A DNA stretch of 64,000 bases, taken from Bin5 sp965221145. Its GTDB lineage: Bacteria; Chloroflexota; Anaerolineae; Caldilineales; Caldilineaceae. The stretch covers positions 4,216,001-4,280,000 of the forward strand of contig OZ244877.1 of assembly GCA_965221145.1 (NCBI GenBank), given 5' to 3'. The translations under genes were made by a program, and so were the position numbers. Below the pieces are notes generated by a model. The model ran no database searches. It worked only from the letters and a program-made list of their open reading frames with translations, and was not told where the DNA came from. This document shows, in pieces, positions 56,211 to 63,570 of the stretch (its first letter is position 1; every line of letters begins with the position of its first letter).

Positions 56211-56969
56211 ATGAGATTAATCATGATCGGTTGCGAATATGCCGGCAAGACCACTCTCGCGGTGGAGATCTCGAAGTGGATGATAGAAGCGATGGGGCTT
56301 TCGTTCGTGCGCTGGCACAATCATTTCGTTGTGCCACAAGTGGATCAACATCTGGTGATACGAGGACAGTCAGATGATCACCATGTGGCGCCGGGGAAAG
56401 GGACCGCAGACAGTTTCGCCGAAAAAGAGCAGGAACAGATCCTGGCTTTGACCCCCTCGCTTCTGGAGCAGTTCCAGCGGCACATGATCTGGCGCCACTT
56501 ACACCCCACTTCATACGATGAGGATGATTATCTGGTGATCAACTGGTACTACGCTGATGCCGTTTACGCACCGCTCTACTATGGTTACGGTGATCCGGGA
56601 ACGTTTGCTGATCGCCGGCAGAGAGCACGGGCCTGGGATGCCGAGGTAATGAAGCTGGCGCCGGACACGGTGCTGGTACTGGTGGAAGCCTCGGCCGATG
56701 TCATCAGGCAACGCATGCGCCAGAACCCACGTGCCAGGTCTATTCTCCAAGAGAAAGATGTGGAACTCGTGTTGGATCGCTTCAGAGAAGAGTACGACAA
56801 TTCGTTGATCTACCGGCGCTTTACGCTCGCCACGAATGATGCATCACCGGAAAACAGTGTCCAAGCGTTTCTGAGACAGATGTGGCCGCACCTGTCACAG
56901 GCGGACCGACTGCGGACGCTTTCACGATTGGAAACCTTTGAAGGCGTAGTTTCATGCTCTTCAACTTGA
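56211..56969 (+). CDS. P-loop kinase (thymidylate-kinase-like), function unknown
   Basis: 252 residues. Walker A GCEYAGKTT (7-15). The lid-like RQRMRQNPRARSI and DKVVLVEAS-type strand TVLVLVEASADVI fit a nucleoside- or dNMP-kinase-like fold. The substrate side (WRHLHPTSYDEDDYLVINWYYADAVYAPLYYGYG) is unusual and tyrosine-rich. A TTG at 56205 is possible, but AAAGGAGGGG fits the ATG at 56211. Closing the co-directional cluster, it may phosphorylate a sugar or modified metabolite. I do not assign a substrate. Confidence 0.75.
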   Translation: MRLIMIGCEYAGKTTLAVEISKWMIEAMGLSFVRWHNHFVVPQVDQHLVIRGQSDDHHVAPGKGTADSFAEKEQEQILALTPSLLEQFQRHMIWRHLHPTSYDEDDYLVINWYYADAVYAPLYYGYGDPGTFADRRQRARAWDAEVMKLAPDTVLVLVEASADVIRQRMRQNPRARSILQEKDVELVLDRFREEYDNSLIYRRFTLATNDASPENSVQAFLRQMWPHLSQADRLRTLSRLETFEGVVSCSST

Positions 56970-57076
56970 GGAGGAAACCGGAGCGGGAAAAATTATTGTT
57001 GGCCCCCAATGGCTAGACATAGACAAAACAGGTCCCGCAAGACGAGCATCTCACCGATTCTGGCCCGCCCTCCCCT

Positions 57077-57904
57077 TCATTGTCGCATCCGTTCCACGAG
57101 GACCAGCAGCGCGAACAGGGGCAGCGTCGCCATCCGCCGCCAGCGCCACGGCTGGCGCATCAGCCGGTACAGCCACTCCAGGCCGAGCCGCTGCACCCAG
57201 GGCGGCGCCCGCCGCGTGATGCCGGCCACGAAATCGAACGCGCCGCCGACCCCCAGCGCCACGGCAACCGGCAACTCCTCCCTGTGTTGTTGAATCCAGG
57301 TGTCCTGTTGAGGATGGCCGTAGGCCACGAACAGCAGATCCGCCCGCGCCGCGGCCAGATGTCGCTGGATCTGCGGCCAGTCGGCCCGCGCGGGCGAACC
57401 GCCGTATGTACCGGCGACGCGCAGACCGGGATAGAGACGCGTCAACTCCGCGGCCGCGCGCGCCGCCACGCCAGCGGCCGCGCCCAAAAAGAAGACTCGC
57501 CACCCTTGCGCGACAGCCCGTTCACACAGGCGGTAGATGCCGTCGGAGCCGGTCACCCGCTCGTCCAGGCGTACCCCCGCCAGCCGCGCGGCCCACAGCA
57601 CGCCCACACCGTCCGGCGTACAGAGATCCGCTGCCGCCAGCGCCCGTCCAAAAGCGGGATGGCGACGCGCCTGCATGATGAATTCAGGGTTGACAGTGCA
57701 GACCTGGCGGGCGGAACCACAGTAGCGAGTGGCGAGTGGCGAGTGGTCAGTGTCAGCACTAGCGACTGATGGCTTTACACGCTCTTCTTTTTCCGAGGCG
57801 CTCTCCTCGCCCTGCGCTCTCGATTGCGCAATCCAGCCGCCGATGAGGTCAAGGGTTTGCTGAAAATCGACACAATCGACACGCACGCCCAGAATCTGTA
57901 CCAT
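57077..57904 (-). CDS. WecG/TagA/CpsF-family glycosyltransferase
   Basis: 275 residues from MVQILGVRVDCVDFQQTLDLI. QVCTVNPEFIMQARRHPAFGRALAAADLCTPDGVGVLWAARL is the diagnostic block (usually TxNxexxxxAxxD). It ends LGVGGAFDFVAGITRRAPPWVQRLGLEWLYRLMRQPWRWRR, typical of the family. GGAG lies before this ATG; alternatives at 57934/57937 overlap the preceding stop. Members transfer N-acetylmannosamine-type sugars to undecaprenyl-linked acceptors. An insert of ~35 residues (~30-65: ESASEKEERVKPSVASADTDHSPLATRY-like) is unusual; its DNA is the 7-bp phased repeat. It follows the GT4 gene in an operon. Confidence 0.85.
   Translation of the reverse strand: MVQILGVRVDCVDFQQTLDLIGGWIAQSRAQGEESASEKEERVKPSVASADTDHSPLATRYCGSARQVCTVNPEFIMQARRHPAFGRALAAADLCTPDGVGVLWAARLAGVRLDERVTGSDGIYRLCERAVAQGWRVFFLGAAAGVAARAAAELTRLYPGLRVAGTYGGSPARADWPQIQRHLAAARADLLFVAYGHPQQDTWIQQHREELPVAVALGVGGAFDFVAGITRRAPPWVQRLGLEWLYRLMRQPWRWRRMATLPLFALLVLVERMRQ
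57727..57754 (-). repeat. Heptamer-phased repeat inside the WecG-family coding sequence
   Basis: GAGTGGC twice, GAGTGGT and CAGTGTC in 7-bp phase within codons of the glycosyltransferase, in frame over 28 bp and flanked by similar sequence (AGTAGC, CACTAGC). Confidence 0.8.
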
Positions 57905-57933
57905 CTTCAACTCCGGTTCCTGCACCGATCTCA

Positions 57934-59142
57934 TCATCCTCTGCCCGCGGCCTCTTCCAGCACCGCCAGCGTCTCCCTGGCCGCCTTCTCCCACGAAAAA
58001 CGCTTGACGTTCTCATACCCCTTGGCGATCAGCTCTTGGCGCAGAGCCTCATCCCGGCTCAGACGCAGCATCGCCGCGGCAATGGCGTCCACATCCAACG
58101 GATCCACCAGCAGCGCGGCGTCCCCGGCGATCTCGGGCAAGGCAGAATTGTTGGCGCACATAACGGCCACTCCTGTGGTTTGGGCTTCCAGCACCGGCAG
58201 ACCGAAACCCTCGAATAAAGACGGAAATACGAAAAAAAGCGCCGCCTGCATCAACGCCGCCACCGCCCCATCCGGCAGATAACCGGGGAAGTGAACGCGT
58301 CCGGCCAGCCCCTTGGCAGCGACAAGCCTCTCGTACTCCTCGCTCAGCCAGCCCCAGCGCCCGACCAGCACCAGATCCCAGCCGATGTCCTGCTGCTGCA
58401 TCAGCCGTTCGAACGCCTCGATCACCCGCAACAGATTCTTGCGCGGCTGGATCGTGCCCACATAGAGAACAAACGGCCGTTCGTAGACCGGCGTGCGGCC
58501 CGCGTCCGCCTCTGGACCAGTTGCCCGCCGCATCGGCGCCTCATGGATGACGCGGATTTTGGCCTCCGGCACGCCGTAGAAACGCTGCAAATCGTTCGCC
58601 GTCTGTCGGCTGACAGCGATGATCCGCCGCGCGGCCGCCGCGCTCCAGCGCGTGGACAACTCCAGGTAAAGCCGCTGCACCGCCGTATGGGACTGCGGGA
58701 AATAGCGGTAGCCAATATCATGCAGCGTCATGACTGTCCGCGGCAATAGCCCCGGCGGCAGGAACGGCGCAACGTGGGCTGGCACAAACAGCACGTGCGG
58801 CGGCCGTCGGCTGACCTCCCAGGCCAGCGTGCGATGGGTCCACAGCCACTTGCCCGGCAGCGCCCGAACCGTTACCGCGCGGCTGTCGCGCGCCGGCGGA
58901 GCGTCGCCGCGCACCGCTTCCGCTGTCGGCATCGTCGGCGCGTACAGCCGGAAGGCAAAACGATCGCTGTGCGCCGCCAGCATATGGCCGATGATCTGCC
59001 GCGAATAGCGCTCGGTGCCGGTCGGCTCTGCCCGCAGACTGCGGGAAGCGTCAATGCCGATGCAGAGAGGAGAAAATGAAGAGGAACGAGAAGAGAGAAC
59101 TTCTCGCTCCTCGTTTCTCACTCCTCGTTTCTCACTCCTCAC
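57934..59142 (-). CDS. GT4-family glycosyltransferase
   Basis: 402 residues. CIGIDASRSLRAEPTGTERYS begins the first Rossmann domain; RIIAVSRQTANDLQRFYGV, FVLYVGTIQPRKNLLRVIEAFERL, then FVFPSLFEGFGLPVLEAQTTGV (EX7E-type) form the C-terminal nucleotide-sugar domain. The stop overlaps the WecG-like start region (ATGATGA). The first ~27 residues (MRSEKRGVRNEEREVLSSRSSS) are encoded by the heptamer array 59103-59158, and the start shown is a GTG within that repeat; a GTG seven codons on is also possible. Probably cell-surface polysaccharide assembly. Confidence 0.82.
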   Translation of the reverse strand: MRSEKRGVRNEEREVLSSRSSSFSPLCIGIDASRSLRAEPTGTERYSRQIIGHMLAAHSDRFAFRLYAPTMPTAEAVRGDAPPARDSRAVTVRALPGKWLWTHRTLAWEVSRRPPHVLFVPAHVAPFLPPGLLPRTVMTLHDIGYRYFPQSHTAVQRLYLELSTRWSAAAARRIIAVSRQTANDLQRFYGVPEAKIRVIHEAPMRRATGPEADAGRTPVYERPFVLYVGTIQPRKNLLRVIEAFERLMQQQDIGWDLVLVGRWGWLSEEYERLVAAKGLAGRVHFPGYLPDGAVAALMQAALFFVFPSLFEGFGLPVLEAQTTGVAVMCANNSALPEIAGDAALLVDPLDVDAIAAAMLRLSRDEALRQELIAKGYENVKRFSWEKAARETLAVLEEAAGRG

Positions 59143-59158
59143 TACTCACTCCTCAGCG
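59103..59158 (-). repeat. Heptamer-phased repeat, eight units, spanning stop and start
   Basis: CTCGCTC, CTCGTTT, CTCACTC, CTCGTTT, CTCACTC, CTCACTA, CTCACTC, CTCAGCG on the plus strand. The array contains the tsaC stop codon (59153-59155) and the GT4 start (59142), so it rebuilds the junction between two genes of one operon. Confidence 0.85.
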
Positions 59159-59788
59159 TATTCCAGCCGCTGCCAGAACCTCCTGCCCAACCGGCCCCTC
59201 CCGCAGCAGCCTTGGCTGCGGCCCGCTCAGGTCCAGAACCGTGCTGGCCTGGGCCAGAGCCGTCGGCCCGGCATCAATGAGCAAGGGGATGCGCCCATCC
59301 AGTTGGTCCAGAACCTCCGCCGCGGTGGCGCAGGGGGGCGCTCCGCTGCGGTTGGCGCTGGAGGAGGCCAGAGGGCCAACGCGACGGGCCAGCGCCCGCA
59401 AAAAATGCTGCGCAGGCACGCGCACGCCCACCGTCTCCCCGCCCGCGGTGAGGGCCGCAGGCAACTCCCTGTGCGCCGGCAGCACAAGCGTCAGCGGGCC
59501 AGGCCAGTAACGCGCCATCAGCATCCGGGCCACCGCCCCCCCAGCCCCCCGCACAACCGCCCGCTCCTGCGCTGCGTCTCCCAGGAGAACCGGCAGCGCC
59601 TTGTCGGCTGGCCGCTCCTTCACCGCGAACAGCCGGTCAATGGCCGCCGCATCGCTACACGAACAGACCAGCCCGTAGACCGTATCCGTCGGCACGCCGA
59701 TCACCGCGCCCTGCTCCACGGCTGCCACTGCCTTCTCTAGCGCGCCCGTCGCGTCAGCTGCAAGCACGACTGTCCCACTCTGCTTCAA
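59153..59788 (-). CDS. tsaC: Threonylcarbamoyl-AMP synthase (Sua5/YciO/YrdC family)
   Basis: 211 residues. AVIGVPTDTVYGLVCSCSD, AVKERPADKALPVLL (the conserved KxR and P segment), and LASSSANRSGAPP (SSAN.SG motif) are all present, with the length of a stand-alone YrdC domain. The enzyme makes L-threonylcarbamoyl-adenylate for t6A at position 37 of ANN-decoding tRNAs; it needs a partner TsaD elsewhere. It leads a minus-strand operon with two glycosyltransferases. A REP-like palindrome lies 17 bp upstream of the start. Confidence 0.93.
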   Translation of the reverse strand: MKQSGTVVLAADATGALEKAVAAVEQGAVIGVPTDTVYGLVCSCSDAAAIDRLFAVKERPADKALPVLLGDAAQERAVVRGAGGAVARMLMARYWPGPLTLVLPAHRELPAALTAGGETVGVRVPAQHFLRALARRVGPLASSSANRSGAPPCATAAEVLDQLDGRIPLLIDAGPTALAQASTVLDLSGPQPRLLREGPVGQEVLAAAGIR

Positions 59789-59804
59789 ATCACATATCCC
59801 TATC

Positions 59805-59852
59805 CGAAGGCTTTTGCGACCGCAGGTGTTTGCGCACTTGCAAAAGCCTTCG
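59805..59852. repeat. REP-like palindrome upstream of tsaC
   Basis: CGAAGGCTTTTGC (59805-59817) and GCAAAAGCCTTCG (59840-59852), perfect 13-bp arms, central CACTTGCGC-like segment. A diverged copy in opposite orientation is at 62165-62208. Confidence 0.8.
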
Positions 59853-59924
59853 CACTAATTTTAGCTTTCTTGTGCCCTGTGTATACTACTGATGGCTGAA
59901 CAGTACGTCAACAATCATTGCGAT

Positions 59925-60839
59925 ATGAAAAACGACTTACCTTTTGACGATCTGCTGGCGCTGATAAAGGGCGCCGGCGACCTGGCGACCGGTGTGGCCT
60001 GGCGGCTGCACCGCTGCGGCATCCCGGTGGTGATGACCGAACTGCCCCGCCCCTTGACCGTGCGGCGGGCAGTGGCCTTTGCCCAGGCCGTCTTTGACGA
60101 TGAACACGAAGTGGAAGGGATCACCGCGCGCAAAGCTCTGGTGGCGGACGTGCCGGACGTGCTGGACGCGGGCGAGATTCCCGTCCTGGTCGATCCGGAG
60201 GCGGAGGCGATCGATGCGTTGGCCCCATCCGCCGTTGTCGACGCAGTTCTGGCCAAGACCAACACCGGCACCACGCTGAACAGCGCGCCATTCGTGGCCG
60301 CGCTGGGGCCGGGCTTCGAGGCCGGTATCGACTGCAATGCGGTGATCGAAACCAATCGCGGCCACAACCTGGGACGGGCCATCTGGGAAGGCGCAGCCGA
60401 AGCCGATACAGGCACGCCGAGCGCCATTTGGTTGCCGCCAAGTGTCCAAACATCTGAAGTCGGCGGCAATCGAAACCCGGCATTCGATGCAGCGGCAACG
60501 CGTGTATTACGCGCGCCCGTCGCCGGCCGCTTGCAAGCCCTGGCGCGTATCGGTGACCGCCTGACCGCCGAGCAGCCCTTCGGCACAGTTTTGCAACCTT
60601 CCGGCGAGGAGACCGCCCTGCTCGCCCCCTTCAGCGGCGTGCTGCGCGGCCTGATCCACGAGAGCGTTCCCCTCCAACCCGGTCTCAAAATCGGCGATCT
60701 CGACCCGCGCGGCAATTCCCAGAGCGCCTTCCGCATCTCCGACAAATCGCTGGCCGTCGGTGGCGGTGTGTTGGAGGCGTTCCTGCACTGGCATTTCGGA
60801 AGAAGCGATGACACCGTCACCGAGGAGCTAGGGTACTGA
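59925..60839 (+). CDS. yqeB: YqeB/EF2563-type selenium-dependent molybdenum hydroxylase accessory protein
   Basis: 304 residues from MKNDLPFDDLLALIKGAGDLATGVAWRLHRCGIPVVMTEL, the family's opening. PVLVDPEAEAIDAL, TTLNSAPFVAALGPGFEAG, VIETNRGHNLGRAIWEG and RVLRAPVAGRLQALARIGD follow. A frame to ATG 59892 exists, but a TATACT at 59882-59887 would start transcription after that codon, so 59925 is preferred. YqeB is linked to maturation of selenium-dependent molybdenum hydroxylases. It ends in a TGATG overlap with cofE, so the pair is coupled; a pairing of YqeB with F420 synthesis is notable. Confidence 0.85.
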   Translation: MKNDLPFDDLLALIKGAGDLATGVAWRLHRCGIPVVMTELPRPLTVRRAVAFAQAVFDDEHEVEGITARKALVADVPDVLDAGEIPVLVDPEAEAIDALAPSAVVDAVLAKTNTGTTLNSAPFVAALGPGFEAGIDCNAVIETNRGHNLGRAIWEGAAEADTGTPSAIWLPPSVQTSEVGGNRNPAFDAAATRVLRAPVAGRLQALARIGDRLTAEQPFGTVLQPSGEETALLAPFSGVLRGLIHESVPLQPGLKIGDLDPRGNSQSAFRISDKSLAVGGGVLEAFLHWHFGRSDDTVTEELGY

Positions 60840-61675
60840 TGAACAGCAGCCATTCCCACCACGCTACCGCGCTCCCTTCGGACGGGGGTGCATCCAACAC
60901 TGCCGAGCAAGAGGGCATCCAGATCTGCGCCATTCCAGGCATACCGCTCGTGCAACCGGGCGATGATCTGGCGACGCTCATTGTCGAAGCAGCCCAAGCC
61001 GCCGGACTCCCCCTGGCTTCCGGGGATATCCTGGTGGTGGCACAGAAGATCGTCAGCAAAGCCGAAGGGCGGCTGGTCCGTCTGGTGGATGTGACGCCGG
61101 GCGAGGAGGCGCACCGTCTGGCGCAGGCGACAGGCAAAGACGCCCGTGTGGTGCAGGCCATTCTCGACGACAGCACGGCGGTTATCCGCGCACGCGAGGG
61201 CGTTCTGATCGTCGAGCAGAATAGCGGCTGGATCTGTGCCCACGCCGGGGTGGACCACTCGAATGTCGCGCCGGAGGAGGAAGAGACGGTCGCGCTCCTG
61301 CCCGCGGACGCCGATGCCAGCGCCACCGAGATAGGCAGCCGCATCCAGACGCAGACCGGGGCAACAGTGGCAGTTCTGATCAACGACAGCCACGGACGCC
61401 CTTGGAGAATGGGGACCGTCGGCGTCTGCATCGGTTGCGCCGGTCTGCCGACGCTCTGGGATCAACGGGGACTGACGGATTTGTACGGATATGAACTGCG
61501 CGCCAGCGAAGAGTGCATTGCCGATGAACTGTGCGCGGCTGCGTCGCTGGTGATGGGCCAGAGCAGTGAGGGCCGCCCGGCAGCCATCATCCGCGGCTAC
61601 ACCCCGCCGGACGCCGCCTCCAACGCCTCGGCCCGTTCGATCCAACGCCTGCCGGAGCGCGATCTGTTTCGCTGA
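60839..61675 (+). CDS. cofE: Coenzyme F420-0:L-glutamate ligase (CofE/FbiB N-domain type)
   Basis: 278 residues; the TGATG overlap with yqeB fixes the start. IPGIPLVQPGDDLATLI, GDILVVAQKIVSKAEGRLV, REGVLIVEQNSGWICAHAGVDHSNV and LINDSHGRPWRMGTVGVCIGCAGLPTLWDQRG are the family's signatures. The first ~25 residues (MNSSHSHHATALPSDGGASNTAEQE) are an extra, histidine-containing tail absent from most CofEs. The enzyme adds gamma-linked glutamate(s) to coenzyme F420-0 in the cytoplasm. CofC/CofD are not adjacent. Confidence 0.93.
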   Translation: MNSSHSHHATALPSDGGASNTAEQEGIQICAIPGIPLVQPGDDLATLIVEAAQAAGLPLASGDILVVAQKIVSKAEGRLVRLVDVTPGEEAHRLAQATGKDARVVQAILDDSTAVIRAREGVLIVEQNSGWICAHAGVDHSNVAPEEEETVALLPADADASATEIGSRIQTQTGATVAVLINDSHGRPWRMGTVGVCIGCAGLPTLWDQRGLTDLYGYELRASEECIADELCAAASLVMGQSSEGRPAAIIRGYTPPDAASNASARSIQRLPERDLFR

Positions 61676-61694
61676 GCACACCAACTGCAGTGGC

Positions 61695-61842
61695 TAATAT
61701 GCGTTCACATTGAAAACACGCTTTTCTCCGCACTGCGTATTGCGTGTTCCGTAAAGGCAGGCGAGACAGGCCCAAAGGGCACCCCGTTCCCAGGGTGCAG
61801 ACCATGCGAGAAATCGTGGTTTCAAACGGGATCCACATTGGT
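61695..61842 (+). repeat. Dispersed ~145-bp element, copy beside tRNA-Arg
   Basis: TGCGTTCACATTGAAAAC, GCGTATTGCGTG, GCAGGCGAGAC, CGAGAAATCGTGG, TCAAACGGGATCCACATT, ending 18 bp before the tRNA. It aligns with the inverted copy at 14004-14145. Confidence 0.65.
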
Positions 61843-61860
61843 GAGTCGTGGTGTTTGAAG

Positions 61861-61932
61861 TACCCCCGACAGGATTCGAACCTGTGCTCCCGGCTCCGGA
61901 GGCCGATGCTCTATCCACTGAGCTACGGGGGC
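61861..61932 (-). tRNA. tRNA-Arg(CCG)
   Basis: A 72-nt cloverleaf on the minus strand. Acceptor GCCCCCG/CGGGGGT (with a G1:U72), D arm GCTCAGTGGATAGAGC, anticodon stem TCGGC/GCCGG enclosing CTCCGGA (anticodon CCG), T arm ACAGG/CCTGT with TTCGAAT. CCA is not encoded. Confidence 0.95.
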
Positions 61933-62091
61933 ATGGCGCACAGAGAACGATACCACATCGGTCGCTGCATAAGCAAACGACGTTATTGATACGGCGCTCC
62001 GCACCGTAGCGCGCCGGACTGTTGAACAGCCGTTGCTTCCGCGATTGTAGATGACATTCCGCCCTCCCTGTGCTATCATTCAATGCAATTG

Positions 62092-62161
62092 CCAGTGACC
62101 GGTTGCCAGTTGCTACGCACTGCGTCGCCAGCGACAATGACCACTGACCACCAGCCACCAA
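62092..62161. repeat. Heptamer-phased repeats upstream of the aminotransferase
   Basis: CCAGTGA, CCGGTTG and CCAGTTG (62092-62112), then CCACTGA, CCACCAG and CCACCAA (62141-62161), both in 7-bp phase. Confidence 0.6.
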
Positions 62162-62164
62162 CTC

Positions 62165-62208
62165 AGGCTTTTGCAAGTGCGCACAAAATGCGATCGCTAA
62201 AGCCTTCG
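62165..62208 (+). repeat. REP-like palindrome, second copy
   Basis: AGGCTTTTGCAAGTGCGCA, then TGCGATCGCTAAAGCCTTCG, matching the reverse complement of 59805-59852. It ends 28 bp before the aminotransferase start. Confidence 0.75.
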
Positions 62209-62236
62209 ACCACCGGTCTTTAAGGAACGCGCCACC

Positions 62237-63493
62237 GTGTCAACGCCAGCAGACGTTTTGGCCGCCGCCGACTCCAGCCTTTCGGACACTTGGCGGGGGG
62301 CAAACAGGGTTCAGTCCTTCGGCACGACCGTCTTCGCCGAATACTCAGCCCTGTCACTCGAATACGACGCCATCAACCTGGGCCAGGGCTTTCCCGATTT
62401 CCCCGCGCCGGATTTCGTCATCGAAGCGGCCCGCAGCGCGCTCGCCGCAGGCCATAACCAGTACGCCCGCAGCGCCGGTCATCCGCGCCTGGTCAACGCG
62501 CTGGCTGCGATCTACAGCCCGGTATTCGAGCGCGAGTTGGATCCACTGACGCAGATCGTCGTGACCACCGGCGCAACCGAAGGCATCTTCGCCACCGTCC
62601 AAGGACTGGTGAATCCCGGCGATGAGGTCATCCTCATCGAGCCGTTCTACGACAGCTACCCGGCCTCGGTGATCATGGCTGGCGGAACGCCGGTTTACAT
62701 CCCCCTGCGCCCCGCGCCCGGCGCGGCCAGCGCCGCGGATTGGCGGATCAATATCGACGAGTTGCGGGCTGCGCTCACCCCGAAGACCAAACTGCTCATC
62801 ATCAATACGCCCCTGAATCCCGTAGGCAAGATGTACAGCCGCGAGGAGCTACTCGTCCTGGCGCAGATCGCCCAGGAGCATGATCTGCTGGTGCTCAGCG
62901 ATGAGGTCTACGAATGGATGACCTACGACGAAACGCCCCACGTTCGCATCGCAACGCTGCCCGGCATGTGGGAGCGCACCATCACGCTCGGCAGCGCCGG
63001 CAAGACCTTTTCCGTCACCGGCTGGAAGATCGGCTGGGCCATTGGGCCTGAAGCCCTCACCCACGCCGTGCTGATGGCCCACCAGTGGATCCCCTTCGCC
63101 GTGACCACACCCTTGCAGGAAGCGGTCGGCGCGGCCTTCGAACAGGTGGAAGAGCGCAACTACCTCCATAAACTGAGCGCGATGTACCAGGCCAAACGCA
63201 ACATTCTGCTGTCGGCCCTCAACGACGTCGGTTTCCCGCCGCTAACGCCCCAGGGCAGCTACTTCATCCTGGTGGACACCACCAATCTGGACGCGCCTCT
63301 GCCCACGGACGACCCGCGTGATGTGCAGATCTGTCGCTGGCTGACGAAGGAAATCGGCGTGACCGCAATTCCCCCCTCGGCATTCTACAACGCCGAACAC
63401 GGCCATCTGGCGGCCAATGTCGCCCGCTTCTGCTTCTGCAAGACCGATGCGATACTTGAGGCCGCAGCCACGCGACTGCGCACAAATCTGTAA
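62237..63493 (+). CDS. PLP-dependent aminotransferase (class I/II, kynurenine/methionine-aminotransferase-like)
   Basis: 418 residues, GTG start. AINLGQGFPDFPAP, TGATEGIFATVQGLVNPGDEVILIEPFYDSY, INTPLNPVGKMYSREEL and LSDEVYEWMTYDETPH precede the PLP lysine K256 (SAGKTFSVTGWKIGW). The motif RFCFCK near the end carries the carboxylate-binding Arg. It resembles YbdL/KAT-type enzymes acting on methionine, kynurenine or glutamine. The start region contains heptamer repeats and a REP-like palindrome, and no Shine-Dalgarno sequence is apparent. Confidence 0.93.
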   Translation: MSTPADVLAAADSSLSDTWRGANRVQSFGTTVFAEYSALSLEYDAINLGQGFPDFPAPDFVIEAARSALAAGHNQYARSAGHPRLVNALAAIYSPVFERELDPLTQIVVTTGATEGIFATVQGLVNPGDEVILIEPFYDSYPASVIMAGGTPVYIPLRPAPGAASAADWRINIDELRAALTPKTKLLIINTPLNPVGKMYSREELLVLAQIAQEHDLLVLSDEVYEWMTYDETPHVRIATLPGMWERTITLGSAGKTFSVTGWKIGWAIGPEALTHAVLMAHQWIPFAVTTPLQEAVGAAFEQVEERNYLHKLSAMYQAKRNILLSALNDVGFPPLTPQGSYFILVDTTNLDAPLPTDDPRDVQICRWLTKEIGVTAIPPSAFYNAEHGHLAANVARFCFCKTDAILEAAATRLRTNL

Positions 63494-63497
63494 ACAC

Positions 63498-63525
63498 CAG
63501 TGGCCAGTGGTTGGTGCCCAGTAAC
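63498..63525. repeat. Heptamer-phased repeat before the M17 aminopeptidase
   Basis: CAGTGGC, CAGTGGT, TGGTGCC, CAGTAAC, continuing with AGT-like units to about 63560. Same 7-bp family as at 33243 and 35726. Confidence 0.6.
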
Positions 63526-63570
63526 TGCACAGACACTGACCATGTATCACTGATCACAGGACATTGAAGC

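Noticed and set aside
39939..56969. Prophage or integrative element
   Set aside because: No integrase, structural or replication genes; only one decayed transposase.
59915..61684. 589-residue minus-strand ORF over yqeB and cofE
   Set aside because: Shadow of two clearly recognised genes; no signals of its own.
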